Below are positions 40,401 to 44,663 of a stretch of 64,000 bases of DNA, in pieces (position 1 is the first letter of the stretch; the number at the start of each line of letters is the position of its first letter). The notes beneath the pieces are model-generated. The model worked only from the letters and a program-made list of their open reading frames with translations, was not told the origin of the DNA and searched no databases. This DNA is from Anolis sagrei (lineage: Eukaryota > Chordata > Lepidosauria > Squamata > Anolidae), in assembly GCF_037176765.1 (NCBI RefSeq), contig NC_090023.1:145210866-145274865 (forward strand), in the 5' to 3' direction. The position numbers and the translations under genes were made by a program.

Positions 40401-42742
40401 ATTGAGGCTCTATGAGATATTTATTGAAAGACTATAGCAAAATGTGCTAAAGGATCTTTCTGCAGTTTCATACACTTCCCAAGGTTTTTTTTTTATGGTA
40501 GAACCAATTAGGAAATTGCACTTATGATCCAGTAACAAAAATAATGTTGCATAGTGAAGTTGTTCCTATTTTCTCTGTTCTTCTGGTCTGTAGGGAATTT
40601 GGAGCTGCACCATGATGTCCTGAGGTGGAACAAATTTAGTAGCTCTTGGCAAACTCTCTCACTGTCAGTAAACAATTTGTTTGGCAAGGGCAGCTTTGCA
40701 TGTATTATTGGCCTGCTTTTTCCAGCACTTCTCACCACTGGCTCTATTAGTTAGGACTGATGGAAGTTTCTGTCCTGGGACATCTGGATTGGACTTTGGC
40801 CACCTCTGCTTCAGAGCAGGGCCAAAAAATGCTTGTGATTCCTATCCATAAAGAGCAAGGAGGAGGAGCCAGCCCAATGTATGGAATGATAATGATGTCA
40901 TCAGCTGGGGACCCCTCCCCCCAGCACCAACTGCCGCTCTGGGCCAGATTGAAAGGGGGGGGGGGGCAGGGGACAGTTCCATCTTGTCTCCTGCATATGT
41001 CATCACTTGGGGACCCCTCCCCCCAGCACTAACTGCCGCTCTGGACCAGAGGGGGGGGGGGCAGAAGTCAGTCCCACCTTGTCTATGCTTATAATATAAT
41101 GTAATATGTTGTATATACATATATTTATATTATAATGTAATGCAATATAATACTAATATATTATAATTATATATTTATATTACATGTAATCTTACTAACA
41201 TTACAATATAATGATATAGTGCAATATAGTAATATTTAATACTGATATGCTATGCTAATAATAATATGCTATGCAAGGCTGGGGTGAAAATTGCTGGAAT
41301 AAACATTAACAACCTCAGATATGCAGATGACACCACTCTGATGGCAGAAAGCGAGGAGGAGCTGAGGAGCCTTCTAATCAAGGTGAAAGATTAAAGTGCA
41401 AAAGCCGGGCTGCAGCTAAACATCAAAAAAAGCAAGATTATGGCAACAAGAATGATTGACAACTGCGAAACAGAGGGAGAAAATGTGGAGGCCGTGACAG
41501 ACTTTGTATTTCTAGGTGCAAAGATTACTGCAGATGCAGACTGTGGCCAGGAAATCAGAAGACGCTTACTTCTTGGGAGGAGAGCAATGTCTAATCTCGA
41601 TAAAATAGTAAAGAGTAGAGACATCACACTGGTAACAAAGATCCGCATAGTCAAAGCCATGGTATTCCCTGTAGTCACCTACGGATATGAGAGCTGGACC
41701 TTAGGGAAGGCTGAGCGAAGGAAGATAGATGCTTTTGAGCTGTGGTGTTGGAGGAAAGTTCTGAGAGTGCCTTGGACTGCGAGAAGATCCCACCAGTCCA
41801 TCCTCCAGGAAATAAAGCCCAGCTGCTCATTGGAGGGAAGGATACTAGAGACAAAGTTGAAGTACTTTGGCCACATCATGAGGAGACAGCAAAGCTTAGA
41901 GAAGACAATTATGCTGGGGAAAGTGGAAGGTAAAAGGAAGAGGGGCCGACCAAGGGTGAGATGGATGGATGGCATCCTTGAAGTGACTGGACTGACCTTG
42001 AAGGAGCTGGGGGTGGTGACGGCCGACAGGGAGCTCTGGCGTGGGCTGGTCCATGAGGTCACAAAGAGTCGGAGACGACTGAACGAATGAACAACAACAA
42101 TGCTAATAATATAACATATTGTAATGTATGTATATGTGTGTATACATCTTGTAAGCCGCTCTGAGTCCCCTTAGGGGTGAGAAGGGCGGCAAAATAAATA
42201 AATAAATAATCCCTTATCTGCTGGACTAAGAGTGGACTTATCTGGCAAAAGAAGGTGGTGCTGTGGGAGAGGGTGGTTTACAAGATAACACTGTAGGTCA
42301 GGGCTCTCCAGATCCTGGAACGCCAGTCCCTTCTAGCTAGGCCTGACAAGAGAGCGTTTCACTACTATAGCAGCTTGTCTGAAAAGTAATTCCTGCTATA
42401 CTCCAACCTCCTCGCTTTCTAGCTTCAGATCCTGCCCCTGAAGGCCCCTCTCCTCTCCGGGGGTCCTCCCATGCTGAGCCAAAACCAAAAACACTCTGAC
42501 TGACTTCTCTACTCTATCCGCAGCCAGTACTGTGAAGGGAGCGTTGCCAGGGCAACACCAGGCCGAACCGGCCGCCTGGCAGTCACCAGTGCGCATGCTC
42601 ACGCCGGCGCCGGCTAGGCCCGAGCCACACGCGCTTTCCTCGACCCTCTCTGCCGAGTTGTACTCACCAGGCCCGGCTTGACGCCCGGCCCGTTGCCAGG
42701 TGCGTACTCGGCGTAGCGAAGGGCCTCCGAAGAACTCCCCAT
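8158..42742 (-). CDS. DNAJC15: DNAJC15 (MCJ), six coding exons, complete
   Basis: Join on the minus strand: 42742-42668, 25280-25229, 17565-17492, 13548-13472, 12908-12838, 8228-8158. All introns are GT-AG and the lengths 75+52+74+77+71+71 give 420 nt, 139 residues plus TAA. Layout: a short hydrophilic N-terminus with LRYAEY, one membrane segment at about residues 26-42 ([20 protein letters not shown]), the linker [16 protein letters not shown], then a C-terminal J-like domain with HPD at 113-115 and the ending [10 protein letters not shown]. The LRYAEY and KPLEQV-TETA-KIS motifs separate it from the paralogue DNAJC19. Known role of the family: an inner mitochondrial membrane J-protein that works with mitochondrial Hsp70 at the TIM23 translocase and restrains complex I activity. 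The human protein is 150 residues; the N-terminus here is shorter before LRYAEY. Introns 1 to 5 hold nearly all the repeats listed left of 42.7 kb. Confidence 0.95.
8263..8795 (-). mobile_element. L2 LINE 3' region in DNAJC15 intron 5
   Basis: Begins (minus 3' end) with an ATTTATTTATT-like tail and 'TATACCCCGCC', and continues through 'GGGAGTTCCACAGCCAAGGG' to 'ATACATTCGGACAGGTAAGC'. Both are standard landmarks of the L2 3' half seen at 55140-56755. It is short and truncated, with no open frame. Confidence 0.8.
8796..10195. other. DNAJC15 intron 5, no recognised feature
   Basis: Unique-looking intronic DNA. Short plus-strand open frames (for example 8948-9223) lack any recognised domain. Confidence 0.5.
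10196..10635 (-). mobile_element. RTE-BovB LINE, C-terminal end
   Basis: A 140-codon minus-strand frame reads [20 protein letters not shown], then [20 protein letters not shown] and ends [10 protein letters not shown], the conserved C-terminus of BovB/RTE reverse transcriptases. It is followed by the GTTGTTGTT-type (minus: AAC) tail at 10198-10213. The copy is 5'-truncated. Confidence 0.88.
10636..12837. other. DNAJC15 intron 5 (upstream part), no recognised feature
   Basis: Unique-looking intronic sequence next to exon 5. No repeat family or additional exon was recognised. Confidence 0.45.
12838..12908 (-). CDS. DNAJC15: DNAJC15 coding exon 5 (HPD exon)
   Basis: Encodes [20 protein letters not shown] followed by PDK, including the His-Pro-Asp motif needed to stimulate Hsp70 ATPase. 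The acceptor is TTATAG and the donor GTATGT. It enters in phase 2 and leaves in phase 1, matching exons 4 and 6. Confidence 0.95.
13472..13548 (-). CDS. DNAJC15: DNAJC15 coding exon 4
   Basis: Encodes [20 protein letters not shown] then LILGI, nearly identical in pattern to human [20 protein letters not shown]. The acceptor is ATACAG and the donor GTAAGT. The intron to exon 5 is only 563 bases. Confidence 0.95.
13549..14589. other. DNAJC15 intron 3 (3' part), no recognised feature
   Basis: AT-rich intron. A 13-base C run at about 14125 is the only distinctive feature. Confidence 0.45.
14598..14732. mobile_element. Palindromic hAT-Charlie MITE (best preserved copy)
   Basis: The ends CAATGGTTCTCAACCTGTGG and its inverse are near perfect over about 28 bp. 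Flanks CTTTAAGA (14590-14597) and CTTTAATA (14733-14740) are an 8-bp duplication with one difference. No coding capacity. Confidence 0.85.
14741..16287. other. DNAJC15 intron 3, mostly unrecognised
   Basis: Intronic sequence. A short L2-like tail may be present near 15030-15100 ('CCGTTTATTTATGTATTCC'), but it is too weak to call. Confidence 0.4.
16288..16327. repeat. Compound (CT)n(AT)n microsatellite
   Basis: About ten CT units pass directly into about ten AT units and abut the left end of a mariner-type MITE. Confidence 0.9.
16328..17262. mobile_element. Mariner-type MITE, enlarged by microsatellites
   Basis: The left end CCATATATACTCAAAGATAA and the right-end inverse ATGTATACTCAAGTATAAGC form terminal inverted repeats flanked by TA on both sides, as expected for Tc1/mariner. 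Subterminal 'CTTATACTCGAGT' repeats match the copy at 30123-30543. The interior contains a (TATC)n run at 16619-16660 and diverged copies of 'AGATATAGATAT', which account for its greater length. Confidence 0.65.
17492..17565 (-). CDS. DNAJC15: DNAJC15 coding exon 3
   Basis: Encodes [20 protein letters not shown] then ISTA (human: RYAFRIWKPLEQVITETAKKIST). The acceptor is TTATAG and the donor GTGAGT. The first two bases complete the glycine codon begun in exon 2. This exon gives the clearest discrimination from DNAJC19. Confidence 0.95.
17566..18815. other. DNAJC15 intron 2 (3' part), no recognised feature
   Basis: Intronic DNA with no recognised repeat. A 115-codon minus frame at 17948-18295 has no domain signature. 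Confidence 0.4.
18817..19540 (-). mobile_element. CR1 LINE, 3' part with C-terminal ORF2 frame
   Basis: A 196-codon minus frame (19439-18849) reads [20 protein letters not shown], then LEWVQRRATK-like and [16 protein letters not shown] segments, the standard end of CR1 ORF2. The 3' terminus shows 'CATGGGCCATCCAGTCCAAC' and repeated AGAATC units. It is 5'-truncated and sits in intron 2, same orientation as DNAJC15. The open frame suggests moderate youth. Confidence 0.9.
19541..19984. other. DNAJC15 intron 2, no recognised feature
   Basis: Short unrecognised stretch between a CR1 and a DIRS-like fragment. Confidence 0.35.
19985..20440 (-). mobile_element. DIRS-like retrotransposon 5' fragment (fossil)
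   Basis: The minus strand carries a gag-like N-terminal piece with paired Cys/His knuckles ([19 protein letters not shown], then [14 protein letters not shown]), a pattern typical of vertebrate DIRS-type ORF1 proteins. It is preceded by a GC-rich leader (20290-20400). Only this end remains; the rest of the element is missing. The family assignment rests on the motif pattern only. Confidence 0.5.
20709..21750 (+). mobile_element. L2 LINE, 3' half
   Basis: Plus-strand L2. Reverse transcriptase C-terminal protein ([53 protein letters not shown]) is followed by the 3' end 'GTAAGCTGCCCTTAGTCCCT' and an ATT-rich tail. A 174-codon frame survives at 20861-21385, with degradation after it. It is antisense to DNAJC15 in intron 2. 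Confidence 0.85.
21751..23027. other. DNAJC15 intron 2, no recognised feature
   Basis: AT-rich intron; nothing recognised on either strand. Confidence 0.45.
23028..23632 (+). repeat. Possible solitary LTR (fossil), weak call
   Basis: A 605-bp stretch starts TGTTG, ends GTTACA, and has a TATA-like ATAAAATGC followed about 85 bases later by AATAAA, an LTR-like order. No convincing target duplication was seen at the edges and the family is unknown. It could equally be ordinary intron. Confidence 0.3.
23633..25228. other. DNAJC15 intron 2 (5' part), no recognised feature
   Basis: Unique-looking, with purine/pyrimidine-rich patches (TTCTCTC/GAGAGAAA) at about 23780-23930. No exon or repeat family was recognised. 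Confidence 0.4.
25229..25280 (-). CDS. DNAJC15: DNAJC15 coding exon 2 (membrane segment)
   Basis: Encodes [17 protein letters not shown] plus the first base of a glycine codon. This is the single transmembrane helix of the inner-membrane J-protein (human [18 protein letters not shown]). The acceptor is AAACAG and the donor GTAAGT. The exon is only 52 bases. Confidence 0.95.
25625..25805 (+). mobile_element. L2 LINE 3' end with (ATT)n tail
   Basis: 'TAAGCCGCATCGAGTCCTTC' followed by GGGAGATGCTAGCAGGGTAC, AAATAAAG and an ATT repeat is the L2 3' terminus, also seen at 59870-59935. It lies in intron 1 of DNAJC15. Confidence 0.85.
25806..26943. other. DNAJC15 intron 1, no firm feature
   Basis: The first 280 bases have a pyrimidine-rich, CCAATCAGG-containing composition that looks promoter- or LTR-like but has no clear ends. 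The rest is unrecognised. Confidence 0.35.
26944..27120 (-). mobile_element. L2 LINE 3' end with (AAT)n
   Basis: A run of AAT units is followed by 'TTTATTTGTACCCCGCCACC' and 'GACTCGGAGCGGCTTACATG', the minus-strand L2 3' end. Confidence 0.85.
27122..27450 (-). mobile_element. Second L2-like 3' end, back to back in tandem
   Basis: TTTATTTATTTATTTAGC is followed by 'TATACCGCTGTATCTCAAGC' and GGCGACTCACAGCGG, a different L2 subfamily in the same orientation directly beside the previous copy. It contains an 11-base G run near 27340. Confidence 0.7.
27661..27680. repeat. (CA)n microsatellite
   Basis: About nine CA units after TCTCA. Confidence 0.9.
28436..28520 (-). mobile_element. L2 LINE 3' end with (TTTA)n
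   Basis: Eleven or so TTTA units are followed by 'CAGCATTTTTACCCCACCCT' and CTCAACCCCCTGG, a very short minus-strand L2 terminus. Confidence 0.8.
28680..28860 (-). mobile_element. CR1 LINE 3' end
   Basis: 'CATAGAATCCTAGAGTTGGA' then 'GGGCCATCTAGTCCAACTC' and 'TATGGCCATCCAGCCTC' are CR1 3' landmarks on the minus strand. A second degraded CR1-like 'GAGTTGGAAGGGCCCCACAA' lies at its right edge. Confidence 0.8.
28923..30122. other. DNAJC15 intron 1, no recognised feature
   Basis: Unique-looking AT-rich intron with a short A-run near 29540. Confidence 0.45.
30123..30543. mobile_element. Mariner-type MITE (compact copy)
   Basis: Terminal inverted repeats TCGTATATACTTGAGTATAA / CTGTATATACTCGAGCATAA are flanked by TA (30121-30122 and 30544-30545). 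Internal subterminal 'GAGTATAAGCC' repeats and the 'GGGAAAACTTATTGACTTGA' block are shared, inverted, with the right part of the 16.3-17.3 kb copy. No transposase. Confidence 0.75.
30790..31396. mobile_element. DNA-transposon MITE split by a SINE
   Basis: 'GGATCTTGTAACACCTTAAA' at the left and its inverse 'TTTAAGATGCTACAAGATCC' at the right are terminal inverted repeats of a widespread amniote MITE type. The host copy was interrupted by a 5'-truncated SINE at 30949-31198. Confidence 0.6.
30949..31198 (+). repeat. tRNA/L2-type SINE, 5'-truncated, 8-bp TSD
   Basis: It matches the body and L2-like tail of the SINEs at 43731 and 44664 ('GAGGAAGTACTTCATCAGTG', 'GCGACAGCTCCCC', then AATCTGCCCGGAGTCCCCTG and AAATAAATAAT). 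Flanks AATTGGTA at 30941-30948 and 31199-31206 are identical. Confidence 0.85.
31443..31638 (+). other. Unidentified open frame in DNAJC15 intron 1
   Basis: Inside the longer frame 31396-31638, the stretch after a T-rich run reads [20 protein letters not shown] then [20 protein letters not shown] and ends KGTPGINIT with TAA. Its composition (charged, few low-complexity residues) looks more protein-like than neighbouring chance frames, and it follows a polypyrimidine stretch. I do not recognise it. It could be a processed-pseudogene or transposon fragment, an unannotated exon antisense to DNAJC15, or chance. Confidence 0.3.
31639..32214. other. DNAJC15 intron 1, no recognised feature
   Basis: AT-rich intron with nothing recognised. 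Confidence 0.45.
32215..32425 (+). mobile_element. L2-like LINE/SINE 3' end
   Basis: 'GTAAGCTGCCTTGAGTCCCC' followed by TGTGGGGGAAGAAAAG and a TAAATGAAGTAAACAAATAAG tail is a plus-strand L2-type 3' terminus. Confidence 0.7.
32426..33022. other. DNAJC15 intron 1, no recognised feature
   Basis: No repeat or coding signal recognised. Confidence 0.45.
33031..33650. mobile_element. Non-autonomous hAT with perfect 8-bp TSD
   Basis: The ends TAGGCTTGTGCA and TGCACAAGCCTA are exact inverses. CTAACCAG flanks both sides (33023-33030 and 33651-33658). The 620-bp interior is non-coding, with a 15-base C run near 33486. Confidence 0.9.
33810..35608 (+). mobile_element. CR1 LINE carrying ORF1 end, endonuclease part and 3' tail
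   Basis: The left part translates to the ORF1 end ([19 protein letters not shown]). ORF2 then begins with an endonuclease-like stretch ([44 protein letters not shown]). The tail ends 'GGTTGGACTAGATGGCCCAT', AACTCTATGATTC. Most of the reverse transcriptase is deleted: the endonuclease/post-endonuclease segment runs almost straight into the 3' tail, and several stops break the frames. Confidence 0.85.
35609..35999. other. DNAJC15 intron 1, no recognised feature
   Basis: Short unrecognised stretch between CR1 and a SINE. Confidence 0.4.
36000..36218 (-). repeat. Sauria-type SINE
   Basis: Minus orientation: GTTGTTGTTG tail, 'GCCTCCAAATTGTTTCTGAT' (BovB-like 3' region), and at the right a tRNA-like head whose minus strand reads CCAGCCTAGTGGTTTTGTGG and GAGTTTGAATCC (A and B box remnants). 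It is an old copy. Confidence 0.65.
36219..36868. other. DNAJC15 intron 1, no recognised feature
   Basis: No recognised repeat or coding signal. Confidence 0.45.
36869..37170. mobile_element. MITE with long terminal inverted repeats
   Basis: TGGTACTGTTCCATTATCCG at the left and the inverse of 'GAATAATGGAACAGTACCA' at the right form inverted termini of about 25 bp. TA bases lie just inside both outer edges, so a TA-duplicating (mariner/Tigger-like) origin is possible. Interior non-coding; family unknown. Confidence 0.65.
37171..38041. other. DNAJC15 intron 1, no recognised feature
   Basis: Unrecognised AT-rich intron. Confidence 0.45.
38042..38195. repeat. Imperfect direct duplication (about 103-bp spacing)
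   Basis: 'TTTATTAAAATGTTTA' followed by CTGCCCAGCACAGTATC occurs at about 38050-38092 and again at about 38153-38192, consistent with a tandem duplication of a LINE-like 3' segment. Confidence 0.6.
38220..39682. other. DNAJC15 intron 1, no recognised feature
   Basis: AT-rich intron. A 14-base C run near 39105 and a 13-base A run near 38970 are the only distinctive features. Confidence 0.4.
39683..39742 (+). mobile_element. CR1 LINE 3' terminus, very short
   Basis: 'TTTTCCTGCTTCTTGGCAGG', GGCCCATGAGGTGTCTTCC and AACTCTATGATTCTAT are the last 60 bases of CR1. Confidence 0.8.
39915..40032. mobile_element. Palindromic hAT-Charlie MITE with perfect TSD
   Basis: TGGTGATTCTCAACATCTGG at the left faces CACAGACTGAGAACCACTG at the right. 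TTCTAACA flanks both sides (39907-39914 and 40033-40040). Confidence 0.85.
40041..40891. other. DNAJC15 intron 1, mostly unrecognised
   Basis: Includes a small direct repeat ('ACTATGTAACAAAATTTGG' / 'ACTATATAACAAAATTTGG') at 40211-40274 and a possible Sauria SINE remnant near 40085-40150. Confidence 0.4.
40892..41090. repeat. Two-unit tandem duplication with long G runs
   Basis: The block 'TGGGGACCCCTCCCCCCAGC' followed by ACTGCCGCTCTGG and a run of 12 or so G occurs twice, about 105 bases apart. Both units share TCATC ahead of the block and CAGTYCCAYCTTGTCT after it. Confidence 0.85.
41091..41262. repeat. AT-rich degenerate TAATATAATG repeat
   Basis: Low-complexity ATAATATAATGTAATAT sequence, continuing at 42101 on the other side of the BovB insertion, where it runs into an L2 3' end (TTGTAAGCCGCTCTGAGTCC, AAATAAATAAATAA) ending at about 42208. 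Confidence 0.8.
41263..42100 (+). mobile_element. RTE-BovB LINE, 5'-truncated, perfect 10-bp TSD
   Basis: The copy starts just before the catalytic YADD (41320-41331, [13 protein letters not shown]) and runs to the family's C-terminus and an AACAACAACAA tail. TGCTAATAAT flanks both ends (41253-41262 and 42101-42110). One in-frame stop precedes a long open frame. Confidence 0.92.
41440..42090 (+). CDS. BovB reverse transcriptase C-terminal open frame (216 codons)
   Basis: Reads [71 protein letters not shown] and ends SRRRLNE, the thumb/C-terminal part of RTE-BovB ORF2. The upstream finger and palm up to YADD, and the endonuclease, are missing, so it cannot be an active protein. It is better preserved than the copy at 10196-10635, implying a more recent insertion. 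Confidence 0.8.
   Translation: MATRMIDNCETEGENVEAVTDFVFLGAKITADADCGQEIRRRLLLGRRAMSNLDKIVKSRDITLVTKIRIVKAMVFPVVTYGYESWTLGKAERRKIDAFELWCWRKVLRVPWTARRSHQSILQEIKPSCSLEGRILETKLKYFGHIMRRQQSLEKTIMLGKVEGKRKRGRPRVRWMDGILEVTGLTLKELGVVTADRELWRGLVHEVTKSRRRLNE
42101..42215 (+). mobile_element. L2-type 3' end, right of the BovB insertion
   Basis: 'TTGTAAGCCGCTCTGAGTCC' and AGGGGTGAGAAGGGCGGC followed by AAATAAATAAATAA form a plus-strand L2 3' terminus, separated from its AT-rich left part by BovB. Confidence 0.75.
42543..42556. promoter_or_regulatory. Palindromic X-box (RFX-type) motif
   Basis: GTTGCCAGGGCAAC is two perfect half-sites separated by two bases, the consensus for RFX family factors. It lies in the first part of DNAJC15 intron 1, about 110 bases downstream of the exon 1 donor. 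Confidence 0.6.
42590..42601 (-). promoter_or_regulatory. NRF1-like site 1
   Basis: The minus strand reads TGAGCATGCGCA, identical to the site at 42862-42873. NRF1 drives many nuclear genes for mitochondrial proteins. Confidence 0.55.
42668..42742 (-). CDS. DNAJC15: DNAJC15 coding exon 1
   Basis: ATG at 42742-42740 gives [20 protein letters not shown] then VKPGL, followed by the donor GTGAGT. LRYAEY matches human ESLRYAEYLQP. This ATG was chosen because it is the nearest upstream of LRYAEY. An in-frame extension exists further upstream (to about 42943) but runs through the NRF1-site DNA and has no homologous sequence I recognise. The exon ends in phase 0. Confidence 0.88.
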
Positions 42743-42840
42743 GGCTTCCTTCTCCTCCCAAAGGAAGCCCGGGAAGCACAAAATTCCCCTCACGCCGAGG
42801 CAGCTCTCAAACCTATGACACGCTGAAGGCTGGAGTCTAG

Positions 42841-42852
42841 TGAGCATGCGCC
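42841..42852 (+). promoter_or_regulatory. NRF1-like site 2
   Basis: TGAGCATGCGCC, about 100 bases upstream of the DNAJC15 ATG, one base different from the other two sites. Confidence 0.55.
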
Positions 42853-42861
42853 GACCCAGTC

Positions 42862-42873
42862 TGAGCATGCGCA
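42862..42873 (+). promoter_or_regulatory. NRF1-like site 3
   Basis: TGAGCATGCGCA, 21 bases (two helical turns) from site 2 and in the same orientation. Confidence 0.6.
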
Positions 42874-42954
42874 CCACTAGAAAGCGAAGTCGCAAACTCG
42901 CCGGTTTACCTTTACGTGAAAGGGAGAGGAGCCGCCGTTCCAAGGCGATATTAT

Positions 42955-42973
42955 ACTACAACTCCCAGGATGC
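42955..42973 (+). promoter_or_regulatory. ZNF143/GFY-type promoter motif
   Basis: ACTACAACTCCCAGGATGC fits the ACTACAA-TCCCA--ATGC motif bound by ZNF143 at many housekeeping promoters. It lies about 215 bases upstream of the DNAJC15 ATG. A partial inverted match (GTCTGGGAGTTGGAGTC) follows at about 43001-43017. Confidence 0.6.
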
Positions 42974-43030
42974 CTCACGACAAGCCGTAGTGGTTGGGTC
43001 GTCTGGGAGTTGGAGTCTAACGGAGTTTGG

Positions 43031-43730
43031 GGAGCCAGGGCATTTGGTACAACCAACTCTTATGCTTTCCCATTGCCTAATTACAGCACTGCAATTCTAT
43101 ATTACAGCCGCCTCCTGGGGAAGCGTGGGTTTTGTGATCTGCTGAGGGTTTGGTTTTTTTTTTAAGAGCAATTACTCAACTTTATACAGAGTAAGAGGGA
43201 GTGCATTTACACCATTGTTCAGTTGCAGCACAAATTTATGATCTGCCACAGTACTGATAGGTAGGTATCAGGCTTCACACGATATAAGCAACTGCTGTTC
43301 TTTACAGGTTTTTACATCACCATTGTTTATTAAAGGAACAGGAGAAACAACACTTTAAATGGAAGTTCCAGAAACCTCAAAAGGCCAAACTGTTTAGCCA
43401 TATCAGAAATACTAGTACTGTAGTACTTTGTACTAAACTGAGAGCTTAACAATTAAACATAAATCAGTTTTTAAAACCCTCCAATTAACTGGAGAATAAG
43501 CTAAGCAATTGTACCTAATAAACACCCTAATAAACACAATATACACCATATTCGATTTTAAAGTGGCATAACACTACCACTACGCAACGAATTAAGGAGA
43601 AAAACAATACAGCATTGTTTTATATTCACGATTCCTTATTTGCATAGAAAGCCACAGTCTGTACACTAAGTTGTGAAAACTATAGCCATTTGTTCTATGA
43701 GTAGTTTACCATGTTGGCATCATATCATAG
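43031..43730. other. Intergenic, no recognised feature
   Basis: Upstream of the DNAJC15 promoter; no exon, repeat or RNA gene recognised. Confidence 0.45.
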
Positions 43731-44362
43731 CACCGCGACTGTGGCGCAGCTGTCTGAGTGTCAGCTGCATTAAGATCACTTCTGACCACAAGGTCATGAG
43801 TTCGAAGCCAGACCAGCTCGGAGTGAGCTTCCGACCAATTGTGTAGCTTGTTGTCAACCTTTGCAACCCAAAAGGCAGTTGCATTTGTCAAGTAGGAAAA
43901 TTAGGTACCACCTATGTGTGGGGAGGCTAATTTAACAAAAATTTACGAGGCCATAAAAAAGACTCCAGCAAAAAGCATGTGGGGAATGTGGAAGTACTTC
44001 AGTGTCGCAGATGGACGATGAAAACGACAGCTCCCCTGGCGGCCAGAAAAAGTTAAATAGCCTCTGACTGTTTGTCTCTATCTGTTGCATGTCTTGGCAT
44101 TGAATGTTTGCCATATATTTATTTATTTATTTATTTGATGCACTTATTAACCGCCATTCTCAGCCCTACGGGCGACTCATGGCGGTGTACAGTACACATA
44201 TAAAAGACAATTACAAAAGGCCAGTGTCAACAACATAGAACTATACAACACTTACAGACTACACAAAATCCGCTTCGTCTCTTAGTGGAATCATAGCCAG
44301 TCTCATATTCCTTATATATGTGTACATTGTAATCTGCCCTGAGTCCCCTTATAGGGACTGCA
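43731..44362 (+). repeat. tRNA-derived SINE with L2-like tail, interrupted
   Basis: The head 'CACCGCGACTGTGGCGCAGC' and B box GGTCATGAGTTCGAAGCC are followed by a long body (GGAAGTACTTCAGTGTCGC, GACAGCTCCCCTGG). The tail is broken at about 44115 by an L2 fragment and resumes at 44312 with 'TGTACATTGTAATCTGCCCT' and GAGTCCCCTTATAGGG. Confidence 0.8.
44116..44310 (-). mobile_element. L2-like 3' end inserted in the SINE
   Basis: TTTATTTATTTATTTATTTG is followed by 'TTATTAACCGCCATTCTCAG' and CGACTCATGGCGGTGTAC. Similar CCATATAT / CCTTATATAT bases lie at the two edges. Confidence 0.65.
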
Positions 44363-44540
44363 GCCCTTCCTCCACTTCTCTCAAACACTTTGTCCCTCTT
44401 TTTACTTTCAGTCTTCTCTTGCTTTTCTTCATACACCTTTCCCTCTCTCTTTCCTTTCTCTTTCTTTCCTTCCCTTAGGCCTTTCCCTCCACCCTTCCTT
44501 CCCCTTCTTTTTCTTTCATCCCTTCCTTCCTGTCTTCCCC
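44363..44540. repeat. Long homopyrimidine-rich tract
   Basis: About 178 bases that are overwhelmingly C and T (CTTTCCTTTCTCTTTCTTTC and similar) with few purines on the plus strand. Such tracts can form triplex (H-) DNA; no coding meaning is inferred. Confidence 0.8.
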
Positions 44541-44663
44541 ATACACATGTCACCTAGCAACAGCCAGTCCACTTTGTTCCCTATCTTTTCCTCAGCTGTA
44601 GGCCCTAAATGAGTGGGGTTTTGTTGAAATTATATTAAATTGGATAATGAAGAGTAGGCATTG

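Larger units (their letters stand above)
42400..43030. promoter_or_regulatory. DNAJC15: CpG-rich promoter region of DNAJC15
   Basis: CpG dinucleotides are visibly dense here and sparse on both sides. The island spans coding exon 1 and the start of intron 1. The mammalian gene is named Methylation-Controlled J protein because methylation of its CpG island silences it, so conservation of the island is meaningful. It carries the NRF1-like, ZNF143-like and X-box motifs listed separately. The transcription start was not determined. Confidence 0.8.

Noticed and set aside
42396-42943. Long overlapping minus and plus frames across the DNAJC15 CpG island
   Set aside because: GC-rich DNA has few stops. 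Only the short piece containing LRYAEY is supported, by homology and its donor site.
43741-43820. tRNA gene suggested by A- and B-box-like sequence
   Set aside because: No cloverleaf or acceptor stem. It is the head of a tRNA-derived SINE that continues for hundreds of bases.
44227-44553. Lys/Glu/Gly-rich minus frame
   Set aside because: Translation of the homopyrimidine tract.
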